Origin: Lysinibacillus odysseyi
Lineage (GTDB): Bacteria > Bacillota > Bacilli > Bacillales_A > Planococcaceae
NCBI GenBank assembly: GCA_014595895.1
Contig: JABUKB010000001.1
Coordinates: forward strand, 1,674,001 to 1,738,000
Length of the DNA stretch: 64,000 nucleotides
Reading direction: 5' to 3'
Below, one piece after another: positions 26,449 through 35,880 of the stretch (position 1 is the first letter of the stretch; each line of letters opens with the position of its first letter). Made by a program: the position numbers and the translations under genes. The notes beneath the pieces are model-generated. The model searched no databases and had not been told where the DNA came from. It saw only the letters and a list, made by a program, of their open reading frames with translations.

Positions 26449-27728
26449 TACTTTTTGTTCTCCTTGCGCATCATATTCGATTTTGTTAATGGTCGGTCCA
26501 CTTTAAACTTGATAATTTGCAATGGGTGACGCGCTACGTCCAGGCGCTCGCCTTTGTCATCCCACAGCTCTCCAACTGTCATTTGGAATGTGTCCATGTC
26601 CGGACCGAAGAACTCTACTGTGTCACCAGGTTTGAAGTAGTTGCGTTGCTCCATTGTCACCATTTGAGTATCCGCATCATAGTCAAGAACTAAACCTGCG
26701 AAATCCCATTTTGGCTTAGAAGCATGCGTACCGAACATTTGCTGTTTGTATGTTGGCTCCGCCTCAAAGAATGATGAAGCTGCCGGACGGATGGCACAAC
26801 GTGATAATTCTTCTAACCATTCTTTTTTGATTTCAAAGTTTTCCGGGTCTGCACAGTATGCATCAATTACTTTGCGGTAAACAGAAATAACTGTCGCTAT
26901 ATAGTGGATTGATTTCATACGACCTTCTACTTTTAATGAATCAATGCCTAACTCAATCATGTGAGGAATCGATTCGATTAATTTTAAGTCTTTTGGACTC
27001 ATCGCAAATGGTGCATCACCTTCATTGAATAATGCCACTTCTTCGCCGTCTTTGTTTTCGTATAGGTCATAGTCCCAACGACAAGACTGACAACAACCAC
27101 CACGGTTCGAGTCACGCGCTGTCATATGATTAGATAATACACAACGACCAGAGTAAGCGATACACATCGCACCGTGCACAAATGCCTCGATTTCGATGTC
27201 TACTTCCTCTTTCATTTTTTGCATTTCTTCAGCCCCCACTTCACGTGCTAATACAACACGGTGTAAGCCTTCTTCTTTCCAATACTTTACAGCCTTCCAG
27301 TTTGATAAAGATTGCTGTGTAGAAAGGTGAATTTCTAATTTTGGTGCTACGCGTCGGCACGTTTCAATAATTAAAGGATCGGCTACGATAATACCCGTTA
27401 CACCAGCACCTTCAATTGCTTGTAGGTACTCTTCTAAACCGTCCATATTTTCATTGTGCGCGAAAATATTTGTTGTAACGTATACAACAGCACCATATTT
27501 TTTAGCAAATTCAACGCCCTCTACCATTTCTTCAATTGTGAAGTTACCAGCGTTTGAACGTAAGCCAAATTCCTGACCACCGATAAATACAGCATCGGCC
27601 CCGTAATGCACGGCAATTTTTAATTTTTCAAGACTTCCAGCAGGTGCTAAAAGTTCTGGTTTTTTGACGATAACGCGTTTGCCATCTTTTGTTTCACGAA
27701 TTTTTTCGTTTGTAATTAACTGTAACAT
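26448..27728 (-). CDS. yrrO: U32-family tRNA hydroxylation protein (TrhP2/YrrO)
   Basis: 426-residue U32 'peptidase-like' protein. The conserved signature around [20 protein letters not shown] and the cysteines in GGCCQSCRW, which would hold an iron-sulfur cluster, are visible. In Bacillus the YrrN/YrrO pair is needed for prephenate-dependent formation of 5-hydroxyuridine at tRNA position 34 (family knowledge), which the neighbouring TrmR then methylates. It starts 15 bases after yrrN with GGAGGAGG. No protease activity is implied by the fold. Confidence 0.93.
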   Translation of the reverse strand: MLQLITNEKIRETKDGKRVIVKKPELLAPAGSLEKLKIAVHYGADAVFIGGQEFGLRSNAGNFTIEEMVEGVEFAKKYGAVVYVTTNIFAHNENMDGLEEYLQAIEGAGVTGIIVADPLIIETCRRVAPKLEIHLSTQQSLSNWKAVKYWKEEGLHRVVLAREVGAEEMQKMKEEVDIEIEAFVHGAMCIAYSGRCVLSNHMTARDSNRGGCCQSCRWDYDLYENKDGEEVALFNEGDAPFAMSPKDLKLIESIPHMIELGIDSLKVEGRMKSIHYIATVISVYRKVIDAYCADPENFEIKKEWLEELSRCAIRPAASSFFEAEPTYKQQMFGTHASKPKWDFAGLVLDYDADTQMVTMEQRNYFKPGDTVEFFGPDMDTFQMTVGELWDDKGERLDVARHPLQIIKFKVDRPLTKSNMMRKENKK

Positions 27729-27743
27729 AACTTTTGCCTCCTC

Positions 27744-28697
27744 CTAGTACACTGTTTCCTTGAAGATGAAGCCAGTATCAAGTGGACGTAGGCTTGGTTG
27801 AATGTCTTCAATTTGTGCTAATAGATCATCTTTTATGTCTTCGTAAGCATCCTCGCCTTGCTCAAAATAAGCATCGATTGCTTGACGGTAAAGACTTGTT
27901 ACTGTGTTGACATAATCAGCCGTTTGTAAGACACCATCAATTTTGAATGAATCGATATTGGCTTCGAATAGTTCGCCTAGTTCATCAATTACGCACATAT
28001 CATTTGGTGAGAAAATATGCGTACCATTTGCATCTTCATAAATTGGATATTTATTTTTACGCTCTTTATCGTGTAAGAACATATTTCTGTCTTCTTTACG
28101 ATTTTCGATTTCCATCGCTTGGTCACGATATAAGAAATAGTTACCTAAAAGTGAACGCTTGGATTGGAACATACAAGTCATACCATGCACCTGTACTTCA
28201 ATCTCTGCTTTTGCATTTTCTTTAATTTCCACTATTTCATCAAGTGATAATTCACGCGCTAACACAGCACGCTTTGAACCGCGCTCAGCCCAGTAGTTTA
28301 CCTGGAACCAGTTTGTTGCGATTGTTTCCGGATTCCAGTGTAGAGGAATCGTAATTTCTAACTCACGAACCGCCATCACAACGGCAGGGTCGCCAAATAC
28401 TAAAGCGTCGACACCGATGCGTTGCATTTCTTGTAAATAAGTATCTAACGCTTCTAGACGGTCATTATGGAATAATGCATTCACCGCTACATATACTTTT
28501 TTCCCTGCAGCATGAATCATATTTTTTGCTTCTTCTACTTGAGCTACGGTAAAGTCTCCAGCTAAACGTAATCCAAATTGTTGTTCACCAATTAAAAATG
28601 CATCTGCACCGGCTTCAATTAACGCTGCCACATGCTCAACAGATTGTGGTGTTACTAATAATTCTGGTTTTTTCACTGTTGTCACCTCTTCAAACAA
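27744..28697 (-). CDS. yrrN: U32-family tRNA hydroxylation protein (TrhP1/YrrN)
   Basis: 317-residue U32-family protein, shorter partner of the downstream gene. It carries the family segment EIEVQVHGMTCMFQSKRSLLGNYF but lacks the C-terminal cysteine-rich part of its partner, as TrhP1 proteins do. It overlaps trmR by 16 bases and is expected to act with YrrO in 5-hydroxyuridine formation on tRNA wobble bases. Confidence 0.92.
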   Translation of the reverse strand: MFEEVTTVKKPELLVTPQSVEHVAALIEAGADAFLIGEQQFGLRLAGDFTVAQVEEAKNMIHAAGKKVYVAVNALFHNDRLEALDTYLQEMQRIGVDALVFGDPAVVMAVRELEITIPLHWNPETIATNWFQVNYWAERGSKRAVLARELSLDEIVEIKENAKAEIEVQVHGMTCMFQSKRSLLGNYFLYRDQAMEIENRKEDRNMFLHDKERKNKYPIYEDANGTHIFSPNDMCVIDELGELFEANIDSFKIDGVLQTADYVNTVTSLYRQAIDAYFEQGEDAYEDIKDDLLAQIEDIQPSLRPLDTGFIFKETVY

Positions 28698-29314
28698 ATT
28701 AACAAGCCGTCACCTACTGGGAAAAATGCACACGTATAGTCCGGGTGCTGCATAATCCAGTCTGTAAATGTCTTTAGGTTACGGATCATCGTTCTCTTTC
28801 TTCTCGGTACTTCTTTAATATCCAAGTCTGATAAGCCGTGCATATACATATTGTCAATGTATAACACACCGCCCGATGGCACGAGTGGACTGTATTTTTC
28901 AAAAAACTTTTGATATTGTCCCTTCGCCGCATCGATAAATACCGCATCGTATGTAGAGCGGATTGATTCTACATCTACATCCAATGCATCCCCCTCCACA
29001 ATCGTAATACGATTTGCTAGACCCGAACGCCCAACAAAATCACGTGCCTTTTCCACACGCACTTCATCACGTTCGATTGTCACAATCTGTACTTCAGATA
29101 AAGCTTGGGCCATGCGTATAGCTGAATATCCAATGGCTGTCCCAATTTCTAAAATCGTCTGTGGTTTTTGGAGACGGAGTAACTGATTCAGTGCTTCAAT
29201 ACCAGACAGTTGCATGATTGGCACATGATGTTCAGCTGCATATTGCTCCATTTCCTGGAGTAATTCGTCACGGGGTTGTATAAAGGAATCAATATAAGCA
29301 TCGGATAATTCCAT
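28682..29314 (-). CDS. trmR: tRNA 5-hydroxyuridine methyltransferase TrmR (YrrM)
   Basis: 210-residue class I methyltransferase of the catechol O-methyltransferase-like family. Motif I ILEIGTAIGYSAIRMAQ and the metal region VFIDAAKGQYQKFFEKY are typical. Bacillus TrmR methylates 5-hydroxyuridine to 5-methoxyuridine at tRNA position 34; being co-transcribed with yrrN and yrrO makes that role very likely here. Start ATG at 29314 with AAGGAG upstream. A 346-base gap with several hairpins separates it from mltG. Confidence 0.92.
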   Translation of the reverse strand: MELSDAYIDSFIQPRDELLQEMEQYAAEHHVPIMQLSGIEALNQLLRLQKPQTILEIGTAIGYSAIRMAQALSEVQIVTIERDEVRVEKARDFVGRSGLANRITIVEGDALDVDVESIRSTYDAVFIDAAKGQYQKFFEKYSPLVPSGGVLYIDNMYMHGLSDLDIKEVPRRKRTMIRNLKTFTDWIMQHPDYTCAFFPVGDGLLICLKR

Positions 29315-29382
29315 TAAAAAAACTCCTTAATCGTTAATTAAGTGAGTTTGATACGACACATGAAGTTAAAAGAGGCGAAATC

Positions 29383-29434
29383 CTACGCACATGCAAAAAT
29401 AAAGGACCAGTAACCGGACCTTCAGCATGCGTAA
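29383..29434 (-). other. nested hairpin upstream of trmR
   Basis: In the gap between mltG and trmR, on the minus strand, an outer stem TACGCATGC/GCATGNGCGTA encloses AAGGNCC/GGNCCTT, which is followed by a T-rich tract before the outer arm closes. The inner hairpin alone looks like a terminator while the outer stem would compete with it, so a leader switch is possible; no known riboswitch motif was recognised. Confidence 0.35.
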
Positions 29435-29536
29435 ATGAATGTGTATGAGGAAAAACATTCAAGGATTTTTGCTCCATTGCTTCAAGACAATCGAATACAA
29501 ACCCTTACCAATTGCAGTTAAGATTTACTTACCCGC

Positions 29537-29570
29537 AAAAAAAGACGCAACGCATCGTTATCGTCTTTCG
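29537..29570 (-). terminator. second terminator downstream of mltG
   Basis: AAAGACG/CGTCTTT stem followed by TTTTTTT on the minus strand. Confidence 0.55.
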
Positions 29571-29606
29571 CATATCTAATATAAAAAATTACAACTAATC
29601 ATAACA

Positions 29607-29652
29607 TGAAAATAGAAGGAATGCGAGCAATGTTTTCTCGCCTCCTTCTATC
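29607..29652 (-). terminator. mltG terminator
   Basis: ATAGAAGGANNGCGAG facing CTCGCNTCCTTCTAT, directly after the mltG stop. Confidence 0.7.
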
Positions 29653-29660
29653 CTGAAAAA

Positions 29661-30779
29661 CTACTTTATATACTTGTCTACATTGACTAAATGCTCTTCA
29701 TACGTTTTGGCAAAATGATTGTTGCCTTCTTTATCAGCTAAGAAGAAAAGATAGTCCGTGCTAGAAGGGGCTGCTGTTGCCTCTAGAGACACTTTTCCTG
29801 CACCTGCAATCGGACCAGGTGGCAACCCTTTATTTTTATAGGTATTATACGGGTTATCTACTTCTAAATCCGCATATAATACCCTGTCTTTATGTTCTCC
29901 TAACGAATAAAGAACAGTCGGGTCCGTTTGTAACGGCATCCCTGTTTCTAATCGATTGTAAAACACGCTCGCAATGGTTTCACGATCGGTTGACGCTGTT
30001 GCCTCTTCCTCTAATAGTGAGGCAAATGTTAAAAATTCATGGACAGTCATGTCTCGCTCCGCAATTAGCTCTTTGTAATCCACTACAAGCGTATTCATCG
30101 CCTCAATCATCGTTCCGATGATTTCTTCTAATGCAGGCTTCTTCGTATAAAATGGATACGTCGCAGGATATAAATACCCTTCTAAATCATAGCGAATATT
30201 ATCTGCTTTTACTTCTTCTGTGATCAATTCCGGATATTCAGCGATCATTTGTTCAATAAATGCATCATCCGTTACTTTTGCCATAAATTCTTCTGCCGTA
30301 TAGCTTGTATTTTTGGCTATCACGTCTGCGATTTGCTCTAATGTTAATCCTTCCGGCACCGTAATCGTAAACTCTGGTGTACGATACAGTTTGCCTGTTT
30401 TAAGCGTCTCGATGATTTCATCCAGTGTCATTGCCGGGGTAAATGTATAATCCCCTGCCTGAAACTGCGACTCATTTTTAAATTTGGCATAGTATTTAAA
30501 AATTTGTCCATTCTTTACGATTCCATTTTCCTCTAAAATTGCAGAAATCGCTGTCACCCCTGATCCTAGCGGAATTTGTACAGCTATTTCCTCTGTCGTA
30601 TCTGGGTCCACTGGTTTTAAAGCGGAGGATATGTAACGATAGCCTATCAGCCCGCCGACGATGATTAAGAATAATAATACGGACGTTGTAATGAAAACAA
30701 TTTTACGTACGGTTTTTACTTCGTCCTTACGCTCATGAATTTTCATATACATTTCTTCTTTTTTATTTTCTTTGTCCAT
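29661..30779 (-). CDS. mltG: endolytic murein transglycosylase MltG
   Basis: 372-residue membrane-anchored glycan-cleaving enzyme that trims new peptidoglycan strands. A cytoplasmic tail precedes one membrane helix (about residues 27-48), then a LysM-like region (IPLGSGVTAISAILEENGIV) and the YceG domain with the catalytic glutamate in FASLLEEEA and the blocks YNRLETGMPLQTDPTVLY and NPYNTYKNKGLPPGPI. Length and order match the family (B. subtilis YrrL). It lies between the DUF1292 genes and trmR. Confidence 0.95.
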   Translation of the reverse strand: MDKENKKEEMYMKIHERKDEVKTVRKIVFITTSVLLFLIIVGGLIGYRYISSALKPVDPDTTEEIAVQIPLGSGVTAISAILEENGIVKNGQIFKYYAKFKNESQFQAGDYTFTPAMTLDEIIETLKTGKLYRTPEFTITVPEGLTLEQIADVIAKNTSYTAEEFMAKVTDDAFIEQMIAEYPELITEEVKADNIRYDLEGYLYPATYPFYTKKPALEEIIGTMIEAMNTLVVDYKELIAERDMTVHEFLTFASLLEEEATASTDRETIASVFYNRLETGMPLQTDPTVLYSLGEHKDRVLYADLEVDNPYNTYKNKGLPPGPIAGAGKVSLEATAAPSSTDYLFFLADKEGNNHFAKTYEEHLVNVDKYIK

Positions 30780-30836
30780 GGGTGCACCCCCTTTTCTCTC
30801 TTTTCATATGATACAAGATTTTCCCTACCGACACAA

Positions 30837-30879
30837 TAAAGGCTATTCGAAAAGTAGAGACATTTCGAATAGCCTTTTT
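30837..30879 (-). terminator. terminator of tandem DUF1292 gene
   Basis: A perfect 15-bp stem AAAGGCTATTCGAAA/TTTCGAATAGCCTTT followed by T residues on the side away from the gene in both directions. Confidence 0.85.
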
Positions 30880-30890
30880 CCTATGCTTTA

Positions 30891-31406
30891 TTAACTTTGT
30901 TCTCCTAGTGTCTCCAGTACTGCTTCAGCCTTTTCCCATTCTGACTCTGTTTCTAACGGGAATAAGTCAACTACCTCTCCATTTTCGCCTGGTACATAGC
31001 CAGATGCAAATAGCTCTTCTGCTGGATTTTCTTGTTCAACAATAGCGTAGAATAAGTAATGTTTGCCCTCATGTTCATAACGGTGCACGATATAGCATAG
31101 GCTTTCTTCATCGTTTTCATCAGTAATCGTAAAATAGTTTGCTTGGTCTTCTGAAAATTGGTCTACTAATGTATTTAGCACTTCCTCAACCATTGCCCAC
31201 TCTTCCTCTGTTTCTAAGTCAGATAGCTTGCCAATCTCGCCATTTTCGTCTAATTCATAGCGTAACGCCGAGACTTTACCTGATTCGTCGCCTTCCATAG
31301 CGAATAATACATATGAATGTTCCTCAGATTCAAAGTTAAAGACAACTCGACACGTTACGTCTTGTCCGCTGTCGTCTTTGATAATAAATGTTTGTTCTTC
31401 TAGCAT
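30891..31406 (-). CDS. tandem DUF1292 domain protein
   Basis: 171-residue, very acidic protein made of two DUF1292 (YrzB-like) repeats. Each half has a strand-rich pattern beginning with an F-I/T-I-D-x-x-G/N motif and ending in an LETExEWxxxExVLxTL helix (residues about 1-85 and 88-171). The two halves resemble each other and the single-domain gene 400 bases upstream. Start ATG at 31406. Role unknown; YrzB proteins are small cytosolic proteins of unknown function that travel with ruvX and yrzL. Confidence 0.85.
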   Translation of the reverse strand: MLEEQTFIIKDDSGQDVTCRVVFNFESEEHSYVLFAMEGDESGKVSALRYELDENGEIGKLSDLETEEEWAMVEEVLNTLVDQFSEDQANYFTITDENDEESLCYIVHRYEHEGKHYLFYAIVEQENPAEELFASGYVPGENGEVVDLFPLETESEWEKAEAVLETLGEQS

Positions 31407-31804
31407 GATGTATGCCCCCTAAAAATATAAAGTAAGTGTAGACTCTCTAAAAGATCTTTCCATAAGGCCTCAGCTTAAAACGAACAAGAAACATAGGTTT
31501 GTCCTATGCCGATGTCCTTACACCGTTTTTTGCGCGCTCCTGCAAAGACCTCCCTCTTAGATGATAGTTCCTAATCTAGAATATGCTAACAAAAAAGAAA
31601 GTATCAGCATATTTTCCGGCTATTACGCAAGTATTTTATAAAAATACAAAACGCCTTTCAAAATTAGCTGTTTCAATCTCTGCCATGTATTCTGAAAAAC
31701 TCCGCATGAAGGAAAGTACAATATTTCTTTTTTATCATGATGTACTTTTCTTCTACTTTCTAAAACAAGAAAAAGGGTAGGTTCGTCACCTACCCCTTCT
31801 ATTC
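31407..31804. other. intergenic region between two DUF1292 genes
   Basis: About 400 bases. It holds the yrzB terminator (31770-31799). A 65-codon frame on the plus strand has no clear ribosome site and is not accepted. Otherwise I see only possible promoter sequence for the downstream gene. Confidence 0.5.
31770..31799 (-). terminator. yrzB terminator
   Basis: GGGTAGGT/ACCTACCC stem with a five-base loop and T-run on the minus strand. Confidence 0.85.
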
Positions 31805-32101
31805 TTACTCTTCGTCTTCGCCTAGCTCATCTTCACGCTGTGCCAGGAAATCTTCGATGAACTCCCACTCTTCATCTGTTTCGATTGGCAATAACTCGCC
31901 ATCTTCGCCATTTTCAGATGGCTCGAAAGCATATGCATGAATTTCAACTAAGCCCTCTTCATCTTCAGAACCTACTAAAGAATAAAGTACATAGTTACGT
32001 TCAAACTCTTCTGAGTACACCGTATCTAAAATTTCGCATAATTGCTCTTCTCCGTTTTCATCTACTACTGTTAAATAGCGTTCTTCTGGTTGTTGTGTCA
32101 T
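31805..32101 (-). CDS. yrzB: DUF1292 domain protein YrzB
   Basis: 98-residue acidic protein of the YrzB/DUF1292 family, with FxPxENGEDGELLPIETDEEWEFIEDF near the C-terminus and an acidic tail. It lies 20 bases after ruvX in the yrzL-ruvX-yrzB order seen throughout Bacillales. Function unknown. Confidence 0.9.
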   Translation of the reverse strand: MTQQPEERYLTVVDENGEEQLCEILDTVYSEEFERNYVLYSLVGSEDEEGLVEIHAYAFEPSENGEDGELLPIETDEEWEFIEDFLAQREDELGEDEE

Positions 32102-32121
32102 GTGAGTTTTCCTCTTTTCAC

Positions 32122-32538
32122 TTAATTTTTGCTATCAAGATAGCCTTGCAAAATCATTACTGCTGCCATCTTGTCAATAACTTGCTTGCGTTTTTTACGA
32201 CTGACGTCCGCTTCAATCAGCATGCGTTCTGCTGCCATTGTTGTTAAACGCTCATCCCAAAGCTTTACTGGTAGTCCAAATGTGTCTTCTAAAAGCTTTT
32301 TATAGTTTTCCGAAGCCTCACCACGTGGACCGACTGTGTTATTCATGTTTTTTGGATACCCTACAACAAATTCCGTTATAGCATGTTCCTTCACAAGTTC
32401 TTTAATACGCTCAATACCAAATTCACCTTGTGCTTCATCAATTTTCACAGTTTCAATGCCTTGTGCCGTCCAACCAAACGCATCACTTATTGCAACGCCG
32501 ACTGTTTTCGTGCCAACGTCTAATCCCATAATTTTCAT
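32122..32538 (-). CDS. ruvX: RuvX/YqgF Holliday junction resolvase-like protein
   Basis: 138-residue RNase H-fold nuclease. The N-terminal [16 protein letters not shown] contains the first catalytic aspartate; [14 protein letters not shown] and [15 protein letters not shown] follow. Family members act in Holliday junction resolution or 16S rRNA 5'-end maturation. Overlaps the yrzL stop by four bases. Confidence 0.95.
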   Translation of the reverse strand: MKIMGLDVGTKTVGVAISDAFGWTAQGIETVKIDEAQGEFGIERIKELVKEHAITEFVVGYPKNMNNTVGPRGEASENYKKLLEDTFGLPVKLWDERLTTMAAERMLIEADVSRKKRKQVIDKMAAVMILQGYLDSKN

Positions 32539-32807
32539 TTTTTCGCCTCAGTATTCTTTCTAATGTAAAACTTAACAAGTTCCTCGAGAATTTCATCGCG
32601 CTCGAGTTTACGGATTAAATTACGTGCGTCCTGGTGGCGAGGGATGTATGCCGGGTCACCGGATAATAAATAGCCTACAATTTGGTTGGTTGGATTATAG
32701 CCTTTTTCGTCTAATGCCGAATACACCTTAAGCATGACTTGCTTCACTTCTTCTTCCATTGATTCTTCAGGAAAATTAAATTTCATTGTTTGATCAAATG
32801 AACTCAA
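32535..32807 (-). CDS. yrzL: IreB family regulatory phosphoprotein YrzL
   Basis: 90-residue DUF965/IreB protein, with the diagnostic block [23 protein letters not shown] followed by [19 protein letters not shown]. In Enterococcus, IreB is a target of the Ser/Thr kinase IreK. Start TTG at 32807 ([12 protein letters not shown]), six bases after GAGGTG; a longer frame would include that site. It is the first gene of the yrzL-ruvX-yrzB group. Confidence 0.94.
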   Translation of the reverse strand: MSSFDQTMKFNFPEESMEEEVKQVMLKVYSALDEKGYNPTNQIVGYLLSGDPAYIPRHQDARNLIRKLERDEILEELVKFYIRKNTEAKK

Positions 32808-32828
32808 AAGTAGCACCTCGCTTTCAGA

Positions 32829-32860
32829 AATAAGGAGATGGGACAAATCCCATCTCCACT
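32829..32860. terminator. hairpin between alaS and yrzL
   Basis: GGAGATGGGA/TCCCATCTCC-type stem with short loop; a T-run follows on the plus side only, so on the minus strand it is more likely a weak or processing hairpin between alaS and yrzL. Confidence 0.5.
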
Positions 32861-32892
32861 TTTTCTTATTATAACCGAACTAATGTTAAAGG

Positions 32893-35550
32893 TTAAATAG
32901 TTTTAATGTAATCATACACAGAATTTAACGCTTCTTCAAGTTTTGAAGCTTCTTTGGCACCAGCCATTGCCATATCCGGGCGACCGCCACCCTTACCGCC
33001 GCACTGTTCTGCTACCGATTTCACGATATTACCTGCGTGATAGGCGCCTCCTACGATATCTTTCGTGACACCTGCACATAGCATTACCTTATCGCCGTCT
33101 ACTGCACCTAAGACAATCACTGCCGCTTCCATTTTTTCTTTTAAATCATCCATCATTTGACGAAGCTGATTGTTGTCTTTTGCATCGACACGTGTAGCAA
33201 GCACTGTCACATCACCGATTTTTTGTGCTGCATCTAATACGGCGCCAGCTTGTGCGTTCGCCATCTTTTGCGATAATGATTCATTTTCGCGCTGCAATTC
33301 TTTATAATCCGCTTGCAAGCTTGCGACACGAGTAGCTACATCTTTCGGGTTTGCTTTTAGCAATGCTGCCGCTTCTGCCAGAATCGCTTCTTCTTCTTTC
33401 ACAGCTAAATAAGCTGCTTTACCAGTCACTGCTTCGATACGGCGTGTCCCTGCACCAATACCTGCTTCAGAAACGATTTTGAAGAAACCAATTTCTGAAG
33501 AACGCTGTACGTGTAAACCACCGCAAAGTTCAATAGAGTAGTCTGAAATCGCTACAACACGCACAACCTCTCCGTACTTTTCGCCGAATAGAGCCATAGC
33601 ACCCATTGCTTTCGCTGAATCGATGTCCATCTCTTGGATGACTACTTCGATATCATCCCAAATTTTTTCATTCACTGCGCGCTCTACTTGTGCTAACTCT
33701 TCTTTCGTCGCTGGACCGAAGTGCGAGAAGTCGAAACGTAAACGGTCTGGTCCCACATAAGAACCTGCTTGTGCTACGTGATCTCCTAGTACATCTTTTA
33801 ATGCACGGTGCATTAAGTGTGTAGCTGTATGGTTTTTCAAAATTAATGTACGTTTTTCACGCTCTACACTCGCTTTGACTGTGTCACCTACGTGCATCTC
33901 TCCAGATTCCACTACTACTGTGTGTAATGGTTGTCCGTTTGGTGCTTTTTGTACATCTTTGACAATCGCTTTAAATGTGTCCGACTCGATGACACCTGTA
34001 TCTGCAATTTGTCCACCCATTTCCGCATAGAATGGTGTTTCAGATAAAATCACTAACGCTTCTTGACCTTCTGCAGCTGCAGTCGTTTCTTGACCGTCTA
34101 CAACGATAGCTGCTACTGTACCAGTCGTTTCTAGCATATCATACACATATGTTGATTCTTGCTTTAAGTTTGCTAATACTTCATTTTGTACTTGCATAGA
34201 ATCAACATCTGCACGGGCATTACGAGCGCGTTCACGCTGTTCGTTCATTGCTGCTTCAAAACCAGCATGATCTACTGTCATGCCTACTTCTTCTGCATAC
34301 TCTTCTGTTAATTCGATCGGGAAACCAAATGTATCATATAAACGGAAGGCATCAGCGCCAGGAATGATTGTTTCACCCTTCGCTTTTTGGGATTCTACCA
34401 CTTCATTAAAGATCGCTAAACCACCGTCTAATGTCTCGTGGAAGCGTACTTCTTCATTTTTAATCACACGTTGGATAAACGCTGTTTTTTCCGTCACTTC
34501 CGGGTAGAAATCTTCCATGATTGCACCAACAGTCGGTACGAGTTCATACATGAATGGCTTTTCGATACCGATTTGTTTTGCATAGCGTACAGCACGACGC
34601 AGTAAACGGCGCAGTACATAGCCACGTCCTTCATTTGAAGGCAGGGCACCGTCACCTATTGCAAAGGCTACCGTACGAATGTGGTCTGCAATTACTTTAA
34701 ACGGCGTGTTGATATCTTCTGCAGAACCAAAAATTTCTTGTAAATCCACTTCGCCTGGACGCTTGTATTTACGATTCGCAAACTCTTCCACCTTCTCGAT
34801 AATTGGCATGAATAGGTCTGTATCAAAGTTTGTTGGTACATTTTGTACAACAGATACAATACGCTCAAGCCCCATCCCTGTATCGATATTTTGTTTTGGC
34901 AGCTCTGTGTAAGTACCATCCGGGTTGTGGTTGAATTGGGAGAATACAAGGTTCCATACTTCTAGGTAACGCTCATTTTCTCCACCTGTATACATTTCTT
35001 CCTCAGGTGCGCCAAATCCGTACTCTTCTCCACGATCATAGAAGATTTCTGAGTTTGGTCCGGATGGTCCTTCGCCAATATCCCAGAAGTTCCCCTCTAA
35101 ACGAATGATGCGCTCTGCTGGAATGCCGATTTCATTGCGCCATACATCATACGCTTCTTGGTCTTCCGGATGGACTGTAATCGATAGTTTTTCTGGATCA
35201 AATCCCATCCATTTTTTATCCGTTAAAAACTCCCACGCATAATGGATCGCTTCTTTTTTAAAGTAATCCCCGATTGAGAAGTTCCCTAACATTTCAAAGA
35301 ATGTATGGTGACGTGCTGTTTTACCTACGTTTTCAATATCATTTGTACGGATTGATTTTTGTGCATTCGTAATGCGTGGATTTTCTGGAATAACACGACC
35401 GTCGAAATAAGGTTTTAATGTCGCAACTCCGGAGTTAATCCAAAGCAATGACGGGTCATTAATCGGCACTAATGGTGCTGAAGGTTCCAGTTGGTGATTT
35501 TTCTCTTTAAAAAATTCTAGGTATAAACGACGAATTTCTGAAGCTTTCAT
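32893..35550 (-). CDS. alaS: alanine-tRNA ligase
   Basis: 885-residue class II synthetase that charges tRNA-Ala. Catalytic domain blocks [24 protein letters not shown] and [18 protein letters not shown], the editing-domain zinc site HTATHLMH with CGGLH further on, and the C-terminal DHHA1-like domain are all visible. Full length. It is preceded by its own promoter and an alanine-type T-box leader, so expression should rise when uncharged tRNA-Ala accumulates. Confidence 0.98.
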   Translation of the reverse strand: MKASEIRRLYLEFFKEKNHQLEPSAPLVPINDPSLLWINSGVATLKPYFDGRVIPENPRITNAQKSIRTNDIENVGKTARHHTFFEMLGNFSIGDYFKKEAIHYAWEFLTDKKWMGFDPEKLSITVHPEDQEAYDVWRNEIGIPAERIIRLEGNFWDIGEGPSGPNSEIFYDRGEEYGFGAPEEEMYTGGENERYLEVWNLVFSQFNHNPDGTYTELPKQNIDTGMGLERIVSVVQNVPTNFDTDLFMPIIEKVEEFANRKYKRPGEVDLQEIFGSAEDINTPFKVIADHIRTVAFAIGDGALPSNEGRGYVLRRLLRRAVRYAKQIGIEKPFMYELVPTVGAIMEDFYPEVTEKTAFIQRVIKNEEVRFHETLDGGLAIFNEVVESQKAKGETIIPGADAFRLYDTFGFPIELTEEYAEEVGMTVDHAGFEAAMNEQRERARNARADVDSMQVQNEVLANLKQESTYVYDMLETTGTVAAIVVDGQETTAAAEGQEALVILSETPFYAEMGGQIADTGVIESDTFKAIVKDVQKAPNGQPLHTVVVESGEMHVGDTVKASVEREKRTLILKNHTATHLMHRALKDVLGDHVAQAGSYVGPDRLRFDFSHFGPATKEELAQVERAVNEKIWDDIEVVIQEMDIDSAKAMGAMALFGEKYGEVVRVVAISDYSIELCGGLHVQRSSEIGFFKIVSEAGIGAGTRRIEAVTGKAAYLAVKEEEAILAEAAALLKANPKDVATRVASLQADYKELQRENESLSQKMANAQAGAVLDAAQKIGDVTVLATRVDAKDNNQLRQMMDDLKEKMEAAVIVLGAVDGDKVMLCAGVTKDIVGGAYHAGNIVKSVAEQCGGKGGGRPDMAMAGAKEASKLEEALNSVYDYIKTI

Positions 35551-35589
35551 ATTATATTTCCTCCTAAAAAATGACTGATGATGAAAAAC

Positions 35590-35818
35590 AAAAAGTCCCC
35601 GCCCCTATAAAAGGGACGAGGACATGATTCTCGTGGTACCACCCTAGTTTACACAAATTGTGCATCTCTAGTACTTGTAACGTAAGTATACGGCAGTGAT
35701 TAACTGCACTCTGGAGTAGCTTTCGGTCGGTTAGGCGGGGAATCTTGCAGCCGGTGAACTCCCTCTCTCAAACGCTTAGCACGACGTACTTGTTCCATCA
35801 TCGTATTAACTATTCTAC
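35590..35818 (-). promoter_or_regulatory. T-box leader of alaS
   Basis: The conserved T-box sequence AGGGTGGTACCACG is present on the minus strand (around 35632-35645), followed by a terminator stem AGTCCCCGCCCC/GGGACGAGGAC-like structure and T-run. Upstream, a stem I region contains GAAAGCTACTCC, in which GCT would be the alanine specifier codon. Uncharged tRNA-Ala would favour the antiterminator. Confidence 0.9.
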
Positions 35819-35823
35819 TTGCC

Positions 35824-35852
35824 ATTATAAAAAAAACGCTGGAGGGTGTCAA
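35824..35852 (-). promoter_or_regulatory. sigma-A promoter of alaS
   Basis: Perfect consensus on the minus strand: TTGACA (35852-35847) and TATAAT (35829-35824), 17 bases apart, placed just before the T-box leader. Confidence 0.85.
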
Positions 35853-35880
35853 TTGTTAATCAAACGATAGCGATTATTTT

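Noticed and set aside
31583-31780. 65-codon plus-strand frame between the DUF1292 genes
   Set aside because: Weak ribosome site and it runs into the yrzB terminator; composition looks random.
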